A stretch of DNA of 22,221 nucleotides from Acidimicrobiia bacterium (GTDB taxonomy: Bacteria; Actinomycetota; Acidimicrobiia; Acidimicrobiales; JACDCH01): NCBI GenBank assembly GCA_013694495.1, contig JACDCH010000034.1, forward strand, positions 1 through 22,221, in the 5' to 3' direction. A program made the position numbers and the translations under genes. The first letter of the stretch is position 1; every line of letters starts with the position of its first letter. Below are positions 7,946 through 15,020 of the stretch, one piece after another. The notes beneath the pieces were generated by a model that saw only the letters and a program-made list of their open reading frames with translations, made no database searches and was not told the DNA's origin.

Positions 7946-7974
7946 GTAAGTCGGTATTCCCGATCGGGTAAGTC
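7946..7974. promoter_or_regulatory. Palindrome flanked by direct repeats in the convergent gap
   Basis: The 211-bp gap 7817-8027 lies between two convergent genes. It contains two copies of GTAAGTC (7946-7952 and 7968-7974), 22 bp apart, and the 10-bp perfect palindrome CCCGATCGGG (7959-7968) between them, overlapping the second copy by one base. The patch is less GC-rich than its surroundings. The palindrome has no loop and no T-run, so it is not a standard terminator. It could be a protein-binding site; its function is unknown. Confidence 0.3.
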
Positions 7975-8027
7975 ATAGTTAGCGACCGGCGACGCCAGCG
8001 TCAACGGAGGGCGATGCGGCGACGGCG

Positions 8028-10916
8028 TCAGGCGGCGACGAAGGGTTCGTGGGCGCCGACGAGGAGGGCGTCGAGCTCGGCGACCGGGAGCGCCTGGGCG
8101 AAGAGGAAGCCCTGCACGAGCTCGCAGCCGTAGCGCTCGAGGAGCCGGGCCTGGGCCACGGTCTCCACCCCTTCGGCCACGACGTCGAGGCCGAGGCTGC
8201 TGGCCAGCGCGAGCAGCGCCTTCACGAGGGGGACCTCGACCGCATCCGCCGTGATCGTGGAGATGAAGCAGCGGTCGATCTTCAGCGTGTCGACCTGGCA
8301 GTGCAGCAGCCGGCGCAGCACGGAGCTGCCCGTGCCGAAGTCGTCGATCGCGATCCGGACGCCGGCCGCACGCAGCGGCGCCAGCAGCGCGGGCAGCTCC
8401 TCGTCGTCGAGCGCCACCCGTTCGTTGATCTCGAGCTCGACGCTGGCCGGATCCATGCCGGCCGCGAGCAGCTCGCCGGCCACCAAGGCGCCGAGGTCCG
8501 GCTGGACGAGCGTGCGCGCCGACAGGTTCACCGCCATACGGAGCGGCTGACCGGCGTCGTGCCACCTGCGCGCCTGGCGGAACGCCTCGACCCTCGTCCA
8601 CTCGTCGATGTCCACGATGAGCCCGCTCTCCTCGGCCAGGGGCAGGAACGCCCCCGGGAGCAGCAAGCCTTCGGTCGGGTGCTCCCACCGGACGAGGGCC
8701 TCGACGCCGAGGATGCGGCCCGAAGGGAGCGTGACCTGGGGTTGGTAGTGGACCCGCAGCTCGCCGTTGCCGACGGCCCGATGCAGCTGGCTCTCGATCT
8801 GGAGGCGGCGCCGCCGCGGGGTGGCCACTGCGGTGGCGTCGACCGCGAAGCCGCTGCGGCCATGGCCCTTGGCCGTGTACATCGCGGAGTCGGCGTACTG
8901 CAGGAGCGAGTCGTAGCCGTCGCCATGCTCCGGAGAGCAGGCGACGCCGACGCTGCACGAGATGAACAGCTCCTGGCCAAGGACCTCGAACGGTGTCCTC
9001 AAGGCATCGATCACCCGCTCGGCGACGCCGGCTGCGGTGGCGACGGAATCGACCGCAGCCAGCAACATGACGAACTCGTCGCCGCCGAGCCGGGCGAGCG
9101 TGTCGCCCTCCCGCACTGCGCCGGCGAGACGATCGGCGACGGCCCTGATGAGGTCGTCGCCGGCGCGGTGGCCGAGCGTGTCGTTGACGTTCTTGAACCG
9201 GTCGAGGTCGATGAAGAGGAGCCCGACGCGGTCGTCTCCGGAGTGCACGCGCGCGAACGCCTCGTGGCCGCGAACCTCCACCAGCGTCCGGTTGGGCAGA
9301 CCGGTGAGGCGGTCGTGGAGGGACTCGTGGCGCATCCGCCCGAGGAGCTCCGCGTTCTCGATGGCAGTGGCGGCGTGGTCGGCCAGGCCGGCGAGTCGGG
9401 CGAAGAGGGCGTCGTCGAGGTCGCCGCCCTCGACTGTGCTGACGCCGGCGATGACCGCGCCGATCAGCCGACCGCGCGCGTGGATCGGTACGATTGCGGC
9501 CCGTTCCAGCCGGAAGGCGCGCATCGACCGCTGCACGTCGGGGCGGGCGGTGGCGACGTCGATGGTGGCGGGACACGGGTTCGCGACCGCGCCGTCGTAG
9601 GTGCCCAGCTCGGTGACGGCGACGACGTCCTCGGTCGGGTTGGGCGGGGTCCCGGCGCGCTGGGTGGATGCGGCGAGGCGCATGACGCCTGCCGCCGCGT
9701 CGAGCAGGTAGACGCTGGCCACGTCGCACACCGTCACGTGGGGCACCGCCGCGCAGATGTGGGCGGCGATCTCGGCAGTGGTCGAGACCTCGGCCAGCTC
9801 GCGGGCGAGGCTCAGCAGCGCTTCTGCGGTGTCGCGGTCGAGCCGAGCTGCCTCGAGCGCGGCGACCATGTTGAGTACCGCCGCGGCGTGGCCGGCGTAG
9901 GCGGAAAGCGTGCGCCGCTCGACGGGCGTGACCACGACCCCCGCGGCGAAGACGGCGGCCAGCCGGCCGAAGTGCCGCCCGCCGGCCACGACGTCGACGC
10001 TGACGACGCCGTCGGCCTCCGAGAGCTCGTCGGCCAGCAGGGCGCGGGCGAACGCCAGCGCCTCCGTCGGGTCGAAGCCGAACTGGTGCACCCGCACCGA
10101 GTCGCCTGCGGGCATGGCGAGCAGGTACTGCGGCGCCTGCAGCGCGCGGCGGACCTCGCTCATGATCCGCTCGAGCGCGCCTTTCACGTCGTCGGCCCCG
10201 AGGATGGCGGACGCCATCGCCTGGAGCTCCTCGAAGCGGTCGAGCAGCCCGTCGGACCGCACGGCGCTGGCCGCCGCGTCCTCGTCGTCGGGGACGGCGG
10301 CGCTCGGATCGGGACGCCAGGCGACCCGGTACTCGCAGGTCGGGGCGCCGAGCAGCTGGCACCTCCTCTCCACGACCGTGCCGAAGCAGCCGAACAGCGA
10401 GGCGACCTGAGCGAAGTAGCCGCTGGCGATGTCGCAGAAGAACCTCGCTCGGTGGGCATTGTCGGCGATCAGCTCCTGGAAGTGCACGCCGGTGAACTCG
10501 CCCTCGACGATGACGTGGTCATCGGCCACGTGGACGAGCGAGAACATCCGCCCTGCGCCCAACTTCGAGCCGGCTTCGACCAGCACCGAGTACGCCGCGG
10601 CGATGGACCCCGACGCGACGAGGTAGTCGCGGAGGCCCTCCTCGACGTTGGAGCGGAACAGCTCCTCGCCGACCCGCCGACCGAGCTGGGACTCGCGGCA
10701 GACAGAGCCGGCGGCGTCGACGAGGTCCAAGGCGTCGTCCGCCCGCATCCAGCGGTTCGGGTCCCGCAGCTCCTCGCTGGCCACGGTGCCTCCGAGGAGC
10801 TCGACCATGCTGTCGACGGCCGTGGCCCCGGCGCTGCGCTCCACATAGCGCAGGACCATCCCGAGCAGTACCGGGGACACGTTGCGCTCCGGCGCACGGA
10901 CGAGAGGCGGGGCCAT
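8028..10916 (-). CDS. Sensory GGDEF-EAL cyclic-di-GMP synthase/phosphodiesterase
   Basis: This 962-residue cytosolic signalling protein has no obvious membrane segments. The ATG at 10916 has GGAG 4 nt upstream. Residues about 14-200 form a helical then alpha/beta sensory region ending in CQLLGAPTCEYRV, which recalls V4R/heme-NO-binding-like domains; this call is tentative. Two GAF-like regions follow (about 225-355 and 365-525). The GGDEF domain (about 530-690) keeps GGDEF at 611-615 and the product-inhibition I-site RxxD (R602, D605) five residues before it. The EAL domain (about 705-955) keeps EAL (739-741), NLSAR (797-801), DDFGTGSS (858-865), LKID (878-881) and AEGVET (914-919); the usual ITES is INER (830-833). 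Both activities, making and degrading cyclic di-GMP, are plausible. A relic of a second GGDEF gene lies divergently upstream. Confidence 0.93.
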   Translation of the reverse strand: MAPPLVRAPERNVSPVLLGMVLRYVERSAGATAVDSMVELLGGTVASEELRDPNRWMRADDALDLVDAAGSVCRESQLGRRVGEELFRSNVEEGLRDYLVASGSIAAAYSVLVEAGSKLGAGRMFSLVHVADDHVIVEGEFTGVHFQELIADNAHRARFFCDIASGYFAQVASLFGCFGTVVERRCQLLGAPTCEYRVAWRPDPSAAVPDDEDAAASAVRSDGLLDRFEELQAMASAILGADDVKGALERIMSEVRRALQAPQYLLAMPAGDSVRVHQFGFDPTEALAFARALLADELSEADGVVSVDVVAGGRHFGRLAAVFAAGVVVTPVERRTLSAYAGHAAAVLNMVAALEAARLDRDTAEALLSLARELAEVSTTAEIAAHICAAVPHVTVCDVASVYLLDAAAGVMRLAASTQRAGTPPNPTEDVVAVTELGTYDGAVANPCPATIDVATARPDVQRSMRAFRLERAAIVPIHARGRLIGAVIAGVSTVEGGDLDDALFARLAGLADHAATAIENAELLGRMRHESLHDRLTGLPNRTLVEVRGHEAFARVHSGDDRVGLLFIDLDRFKNVNDTLGHRAGDDLIRAVADRLAGAVREGDTLARLGGDEFVMLLAAVDSVATAAGVAERVIDALRTPFEVLGQELFISCSVGVACSPEHGDGYDSLLQYADSAMYTAKGHGRSGFAVDATAVATPRRRRLQIESQLHRAVGNGELRVHYQPQVTLPSGRILGVEALVRWEHPTEGLLLPGAFLPLAEESGLIVDIDEWTRVEAFRQARRWHDAGQPLRMAVNLSARTLVQPDLGALVAGELLAAGMDPASVELEINERVALDDEELPALLAPLRAAGVRIAIDDFGTGSSVLRRLLHCQVDTLKIDRCFISTITADAVEVPLVKALLALASSLGLDVVAEGVETVAQARLLERYGCELVQGFLFAQALPVAELDALLVGAHEPFVAA

Positions 10917-10932
10917 GTCACTCCATCGGCGC

Positions 10933-10952
10933 GGGCCGGACCCGCCCGGCCC
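10933..10952 (-). promoter_or_regulatory. Hairpin in the leader of the GGDEF-EAL gene
   Basis: A perfect 7-bp stem (GGGCCGG/CCGGCCC) with a 6-nt loop lies 16-36 nt upstream of the start codon, just before the GGAG site. If transcription begins further upstream, it would form in the mRNA leader and might modulate translation. It is not a riboswitch I recognise. Confidence 0.35.
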
Positions 10953-11289
10953 AATGTTTGCCCAACTCGCTCCGTCCCACGGCGCCAGCGCCCTGGCCGA
11001 GCCGGCGCCCGACGACGGGCGCCGTCCGCATCGACGGGCGTCCGTGGCCGCGAACGTGCCCTCGACGGCGAAGCGCCGGACAACTCGCGATCAACTGATG
11101 ACGCAGGGCTGCGGCCGCCGGTCGCGCTGAGCTGAAGACCTCATGCCCAACCGGTTCGTCACGACGAAGGGATTCAGATGGCCGACCTCGGCTCCAGCAG
11201 CAGCGCCTCCCCGTCGGGGCCGGCTCGCGGATGACCGCCGCCACTGCCACCACCACCGCGCGCCCGGGGCAGCTCGTCGCGTCGCGCCC
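10953..11289. other. Region without a supported gene
   Basis: This stretch separates the divergent GGDEF-EAL gene from the GGDEF relic. Short open frames start at 11143 and 11178, the latter with AAGGGA upstream, and the latter ends in ATGA overlapping another short frame. None resembles a known protein. The right-hand part may be eroded 5' sequence of the relic. I see no RNA gene or repeat here. Confidence 0.4.
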
Positions 11290-12115
11290 CTCCGACTGAT
11301 CGTCGGTGTCGCCGTCGTCGTGCTGATGGTCGTCCACCACCGGACCGGTCGCGCTCGTCGGCCTCGCCTTCGTCCGGACCTCCGCGCTCCTGCGCGGTGA
11401 GCGACGCGGTCGACAACTCGCCTGGGCGAGCCGGCGCCACTACGAGCGCCTGGTGGCCAACAGCTCCGACGCGGTCATCGTGATCGACCCGTCCGGACGG
11501 ATCATGAACGACGCCCCGCAGCTCACGGCGCTCATCGGGATGGAGGGTGCGCCCACATGGGGATCGACTGCCTCCACATGGTCGTGCCCGAGGACCAGGA
11601 GTCGGTGCGGGCCGCCCTCGCGTTCGCAGCGAGCACGCCCGGCGCGATCTTCGACATCGAGGTGGGCGTCGTGCACGGTGGCAGCGGTGTCCGCCTCACG
11701 CTGAGCGCCCGGGTCGTGAACCTCATCGACGACGAGGACGTCGGCGGCATCCTCGTCAACCTCCACGACATCACGGCCCGCAAGCAGGCCGAGACGGAGC
11801 TCTCGCACCAGGCCTTCCACGACTCCTTGACCGGGCTGGCCAACCGCGCGCTCTTCCGTCGCCGCCCGCATCCTCGAGTCGCTGACGACGCCGTTCGAGA
11901 TCGCCGGTCAGCGCATCGTCGTGTCCGCCAGCGTCGGGATCGCCGCCGGCGACGAGGAGGCGACGGCCGCGACGCTGCTCCGCAACGCCGACATCGCGAT
12001 GTACCAGGCCAAGACCGGTGGGCGGGCCCACTGGCTCGCGTACGAGCCGCACATGCGAGCGGCCGCCGTCGAGCGCCTGCTCGTGCAGCTGGGCACCACC
12101 CTCCACCCGTCCTGA
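11290..12115 (+). pseudogene. Relic of a membrane PAS-GGDEF(-EAL) protein, catalytic core deleted
   Basis: Pieces of one protein lie in successive frames. First a hydrophobic segment (LIVGVAVVVLMVV, near 11295), then VALVGLAFVRTSALLRGE, then HYERLVANSSDAVIVIDPSG, the start of a PAS domain (frame of 11453). A shift near 11550 leads to the rest of the PAS domain (CLHMVVPEDQESVRAALA), its HDITARKQAE end and the GGDEF-domain start HDSLTGLANRALF. At about 11866 the frame and the homology jump to ILESLTTPFEIAGQRIVVSA and NADIAMYQAK, the GGDEF-domain end. Compared with the intact neighbour about 88 residues are missing, including the GGDEF motif, so no cyclase activity is possible. The protein then stops after EPHMRAAAVERL, where an EAL domain would usually follow. 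Single shifts might be sequencing errors; the internal deletion cannot be explained that way. Confidence 0.85.
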
Positions 12116-12292
12116 GGCGGTTGGAACCGACAACGTCAGCGAAGGCGTGGTCGTGCGTGCGTGCATCCGTCGGCCGGCCGGCTTCGCGCAGGGTTGACAC
12201 GTCCGAGGCTCCGGGTTCCCGCAGGTCAACGCTTCGACAACAGAAGCCCGAGAGGTCGCCCGCCGCCCTCCTGCGCCGATAGACGGGGAGGT

Positions 12293-12305
12293 GTGCGTTT
12301 CGCAC
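12293..12305 (+). promoter_or_regulatory. Small hairpin in the leader of the 74-residue gene
   Basis: A 5-bp stem GTGCG/CGCAC with a TTT loop lies 25 nt upstream of the GTG start and 13 nt before the ribosome-binding site. The 214-bp gap 12116-12329 also holds an inverted repeat GTTGAC (12193-12198) and GTCAAC (12225-12230). No strong promoter pair is evident. Confidence 0.25.
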
Positions 12306-12329
12306 GCTTCGAACCCCTGGAGGACCCCC

Positions 12330-12554
12330 GTGACGAAGTCCGCGACCATGACGGCGCCCACGTGGCGCTCGACGATCGAGTGCAGCCGGCACGAGCGCCG
12401 GCTCAGGGAGATCCAGGGCAAGCGGCGCGACCTCATGGCCGACCCGCCGTCAGACGCCGGTTCGTTCCGGATCCGCTACGACGCGCTGGTGAAGCTCGAA
12501 GGGCTTTTGGCCGAGAAGGTCGCCGACGAGCTCGAGCGCGTCCCCTCGTCCTGA
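12330..12554 (+). CDS. Small hypothetical protein (74 residues)
   Basis: The GTG start at 12330 is chosen for its strong GGAGG site (12319-12323) 6 nt upstream. An open frame exists upstream to 12291 but lacks a ribosome-binding site. The product is small, charged and probably helical: a Ser/Thr-rich N-terminus, a basic stretch ERRLREIQGKRRDL (about 23-36), and an amphipathic C-terminal helix with VKLEGLLAEKVADELERV (about 54-71). It has no signal peptide or membrane segment, and I do not recognise a family. It stands between the GGDEF relic and the YkgJ gene. It could be a real small gene or chance in GC-rich DNA; the ribosome-binding site and the non-random helix pattern favour a gene. Confidence 0.5.
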   Translation: MTKSATMTAPTWRSTIECSRHERRLREIQGKRRDLMADPPSDAGSFRIRYDALVKLEGLLAEKVADELERVPSS

Positions 12555-12836
12555 GCAAGGTCGTGAGCCAAGAGGCCTGAGCGCCGCCCGCGCCTGAGCC
12601 GTCCGCCGCTGACCGCGACGTCACCTCCGGACCCAGGATCGCGGCAATCCGTCCAGGCAACACGTGCTTGCGCCGCACTTCGCGCGACCTTTCCAGCGCG
12701 CTGCTTCCGCAGTGAAGCGCTCGCGGGTCCGCCACCGACCGGGGCGCCGTCACCGTGTCGTCGGGCACCACCTGCTTCGTCGACGCCGTCCAGCAGGGGC
12801 AGGTGCCGCCAGGCCCCACCCGCCCGTGCCAGCCCG

Positions 12837-12842
12837 TAGCCT
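12837..12842 (+). promoter_or_regulatory. -10 element for a leaderless YkgJ-type transcript
   Basis: TAGCCT ends 7 nt before the GTG at 12850, with no Shine-Dalgarno sequence in between. This fits a transcript that begins at the start codon. The gap 12555-12849 otherwise shows nothing recognisable. Confidence 0.45.
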
Positions 12843-12849
12843 CGGCCGG

Positions 12850-13473
12850 GTGACGGAGGACGGGCCGATCCCGGCTGGCCCCTTCGCCGACTGGCTGGCC
12901 GGCATCGAGCAGGCCCTCGACGGCGGCACCGGGTCCGACGTGCCCTGCGGCCCGTGCACCGCTTGCTGCTCCTCGTCGCAGTTCGTCCACATCGCGCCGG
13001 ACGAGACCGATGCGCTGGCCCACATCCCGGCGGCGCTGCTCTTCCCGGCGCCGATGTTGCCGCGCGGCCACGTCGTGCTCGGCTACGACGAGCACGGTTG
13101 CTGCCCGATGCTGGCCGACGGGGCCTGCTCGATCTACGAGCACCGCCCCCGGACGTGCCGCACGTACGACTGCCGGATCTTCACCGCGGCCGGCGTCGAG
13201 GTCGATGGCGCCGAGCAGCCCGGCGTCGCCCGCCGCGTGCGCCGGTGGCGCTTCGACCACCCCGGGCCGGCCGACCAGGCCGCCCACGACGCCGTCCGTT
13301 CCGCCGCCCGGTTCGCGCTGGAGCACGCCGACGAGCTCCCGCCCGACGCCCGGCCGGCGAACCCCGTGCAGCGCGCCGTGCTCGCCATCCGCATCCACCG
13401 CGCCTTCTCGGAACCGGGTGGGGGACCCGACCCGGAGGCGGTGCGGGTGGAGTTGGTCCGCCGGTGGCGCTGA
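12850..13473 (+). CDS. YkgJ-family cysteine-cluster protein
   Basis: The protein has 207 residues. The GTG at 12850 is chosen because an upstream TAGCCT box fits a leaderless start and because sequence before it in the same frame is Arg/Pro-rich, low-complexity and unlike protein. The family signature is CxxCxxCC (Cys33, 36, 39, 40) followed by CC (84-85), C93, C103 and C108 in CSIYEHRPRTCRTYDC. These cysteines are proposed to bind zinc or an iron-sulfur cluster in the YkgJ (CxxCxxCC) family, whose biochemical function is poorly known. The C-terminal half is helical, Ala/Arg/Asp-rich and without recognised motifs. The gene is convergent with the tetR gene, 19 bp apart. Confidence 0.85.
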   Translation: MTEDGPIPAGPFADWLAGIEQALDGGTGSDVPCGPCTACCSSSQFVHIAPDETDALAHIPAALLFPAPMLPRGHVVLGYDEHGCCPMLADGACSIYEHRPRTCRTYDCRIFTAAGVEVDGAEQPGVARRVRRWRFDHPGPADQAAHDAVRSAARFALEHADELPPDARPANPVQRAVLAIRIHRAFSEPGGGPDPEAVRVELVRRWR

Positions 13474-13492
13474 GCCAGCCGCGAGCCGTCGT

Positions 13493-14086
13493 TCAGCGGG
13501 GCGGCGGGGTCCGGTCGATGGCGGCCTCGAACACGGCGGCGACGTCGCTCCCGTAGGCGACGGCGGCGTCGGGGCCGACCTGGACCACCGACATCAGCAG
13601 CGACAGCATGATCGACACCACGCCGCTGCCGATCGGCACCGGGTCGATGTCGGAGCGGACGGTGCCGGCGAGCTGCTCGGCGGCGATGCGCTCGGCGCAG
13701 GCCTTGCGGAGCTCGGTCAGCGCCGGGATCTCGAGCACCCGGTCGGTGACGTCGGGCTCGAGGCCGGCCAGCACCCGCCGGGCGAGGGGGTGGCCCTCGA
13801 CGGCACCGAGGAGCGAGAAGATCAGGAGCTGGCGCCAGTCCGGGGCGCCGGCGCCGGGCTCGCCGACGACGGTGGTGACCCCCTCCTCGATGATGGCGGC
13901 GGCGTCCTCGTCGAGGGCGGCGAGGAACAGCGCCTCCTTGTTCGGGAAGTAGGTGTACGCCACGGTGCCGCCGACGCCGGCGTCACGGGCGATGTCGGCG
14001 ACCGAGGTGCTGCGGTAGCCGTCGCGGCCGAAGCGGACCGTGGCGGCGTCGAGGATCGCCTGCCGCGTCTGCGCACCTTTCGCCAC
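13493..14086 (-). CDS. TetR-family transcriptional regulator
   Basis: This 197-residue protein has a classical N-terminal TetR DNA-binding domain (about 5-55): TRQAILDAATVRFGRDGY, then the helix-turn-helix TSVADIARDAGVGGTVAYTYF (about 27-47) and NKEALFLAAL. The rest is a helical ligand-binding and dimerisation domain of normal length. The start is GTG at 14086, 7 nt after a TACTCT -10 box, so the mRNA is probably leaderless. It is divergent from the PF10118-monooxygenase-SDR operon and shares a palindrome with it, as in the EthR/EthA arrangement. It is most likely the local repressor of that operon and of itself. The inducer is unknown, perhaps a substrate of the monooxygenase. Confidence 0.92.
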   Translation of the reverse strand: MAKGAQTRQAILDAATVRFGRDGYRSTSVADIARDAGVGGTVAYTYFPNKEALFLAALDEDAAAIIEEGVTTVVGEPGAGAPDWRQLLIFSLLGAVEGHPLARRVLAGLEPDVTDRVLEIPALTELRKACAERIAAEQLAGTVRSDIDPVPIGSGVVSIMLSLLMSVVQVGPDAAVAYGSDVAAVFEAAIDRTPPPR

Positions 14087-14093
14087 GTGTGAC

Positions 14094-14122
14094 AGAGTAC
14101 CAGAACTGAGGGATTGAGTAAA
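14094..14122 (-). promoter_or_regulatory. tetR promoter
   Basis: On the minus strand -35 TTTACT (14117-14122), a 17-bp spacer and -10 TACTCT (14094-14099) lead, after 7 nt, to the GTG start. The -35 box lies within the palindrome at 14115-14129, which predicts autorepression. No ribosome-binding site is present. Confidence 0.6.
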
Positions 14123-14143
14123 TCACTCAGATCATGTTACCGT
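14114..14143 (+). promoter_or_regulatory. Promoter of the PF10118-monooxygenase-SDR operon
   Basis: A -35 TTGAGT (14114-14119), an 18-bp spacer and -10 TACCGT (14138-14143) lead, after 7 nt, to the ATG at 14151. There is no Shine-Dalgarno sequence. The 7-nt gap equals that of the divergent tetR promoter. The palindrome overlaps the -35 box and the spacer. Confidence 0.55.
14115..14129. promoter_or_regulatory. Probable TetR operator
   Basis: A perfect inverted repeat TGAGT-AAATC-ACTCA lies midway between the divergent genes. It overlaps the -35 boxes of both predicted promoters. It is the most AT-rich, most symmetric element in the 64-bp gap. Length and place fit a TetR-family operator; binding is inferred. 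An outer pair GTGAC (14089-14093) and GTCAC (14146-14150) adds further symmetry. Confidence 0.65.
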
Positions 14144-14150
14144 GGGTCAC

Positions 14151-15014
14151 ATGACCGCGCTCGCCCCCCGCAAGGTCCCGACCCGGCGCATCTCCTTCGA
14201 GGCGTCGCTGCAGGACCTGCCGAAGCACTTCGCCGCCGACGGCGACCTGATCACCAGCCACCTCACCGCCTCGCTGTCGTCGGTCTTCCCCGACGGCGAG
14301 GACTTCTTCGTGCGCTCGGTGCGCCACTTCCGCGACCAGATCACCGACCCCGAGCTGAAGCGCCAGGTCGCCGGGTTCATCGGCCAGGAGGCGATGCACG
14401 GCCGGGAGCACCGGGCCTTCAACGACCGGCTCGACGAGCTCGGCTACCCCACGAAGCGCTACGAGCGCATCACGAAGTGGGGCCTCGAGCTGCGCGAGCG
14501 GGTGGCGCCCGCGAAGTCGAACCTGGCCGCCACAGCGGCGCTCGAACACTTCACCGCCACGCTGGCCGAGCTCTTGCTCACCAGCGAGGAGACCCGAGAC
14601 CTGTTCGGGCACCCGGAGGTGCGGAACCTCTTCGTGTGGCACGCCCTCGAGGAGTCCGAGCACAAAGCGGTCGCCTTCGACGTCTACAAGGCCGTCGGCG
14701 GCAGCGAGCGCATGCGGGTGTTCACGATGAACGCGCTCCGCTACGGGTTCGTCGCCACCATGGTCGTGCAGGTCGTCTTCTCGCTGCTCGCCGACCGGGC
14801 CACCTACCGGCGGGGCAACCTGCGCCGCAGCTGGCGCAACTTCCGGCGCTCGCCCATCGTGCGCCGGGAGCTCTGGGAGCAGCTGCGCGACTACAACCGC
14901 CCCGACTTCCACCCTGACGATCGCGACACCACCGAGCTCGTCGAGCAGTGGCGGGCCGAGCTCTTCGGCGACCAGGGCACGTTGAACGCCAAGCTCGTCA
15001 CCGCGGCGGCCTGA
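14151..15014 (+). CDS. Ferritin-like PF10118 family protein (predicted metal-dependent hydrolase)
   Basis: This 287-residue helical protein has clustered Glu/His pairs typical of a ferritin-like di-metal site: Glu50, GQEAMHGREH (Glu80, His83, His87), LEH (Glu132, His133) and HALEESEH (164-171). This pattern fits the PF10118/COG3687 family. Family annotation says metal-dependent hydrolase, but to my knowledge the reaction is not established, and a di-iron oxidase or oxygenase role fits the ligands equally well. A hydrophobic stretch (about 198-213) may touch the membrane. The ATG at 14151 is preferred to the in-frame GTG at 14142 because of the leaderless promoter. It is first in an operon with the monooxygenase (6 nt to the next ATG) and the SDR, which suggests a shared oxidative pathway. 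Confidence 0.85.
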   Translation: MTALAPRKVPTRRISFEASLQDLPKHFAADGDLITSHLTASLSSVFPDGEDFFVRSVRHFRDQITDPELKRQVAGFIGQEAMHGREHRAFNDRLDELGYPTKRYERITKWGLELRERVAPAKSNLAATAALEHFTATLAELLLTSEETRDLFGHPEVRNLFVWHALEESEHKAVAFDVYKAVGGSERMRVFTMNALRYGFVATMVVQVVFSLLADRATYRRGNLRRSWRNFRRSPIVRRELWEQLRDYNRPDFHPDDRDTTELVEQWRAELFGDQGTLNAKLVTAAA

Positions 15015-15020
15015 GGGGAG

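Noticed and set aside
7959..7968. Intrinsic terminator at CCCGATCGGG
   Set aside because: The palindrome has no loop and no T-run in either direction.
8049..11135. 1028-residue plus-strand open frame
   Set aside because: It is antisense to the GGDEF-EAL gene, whose motifs are intact; the plus-strand product is repetitive Asp/Glu/Gly/Arg/His sequence without a fold pattern.
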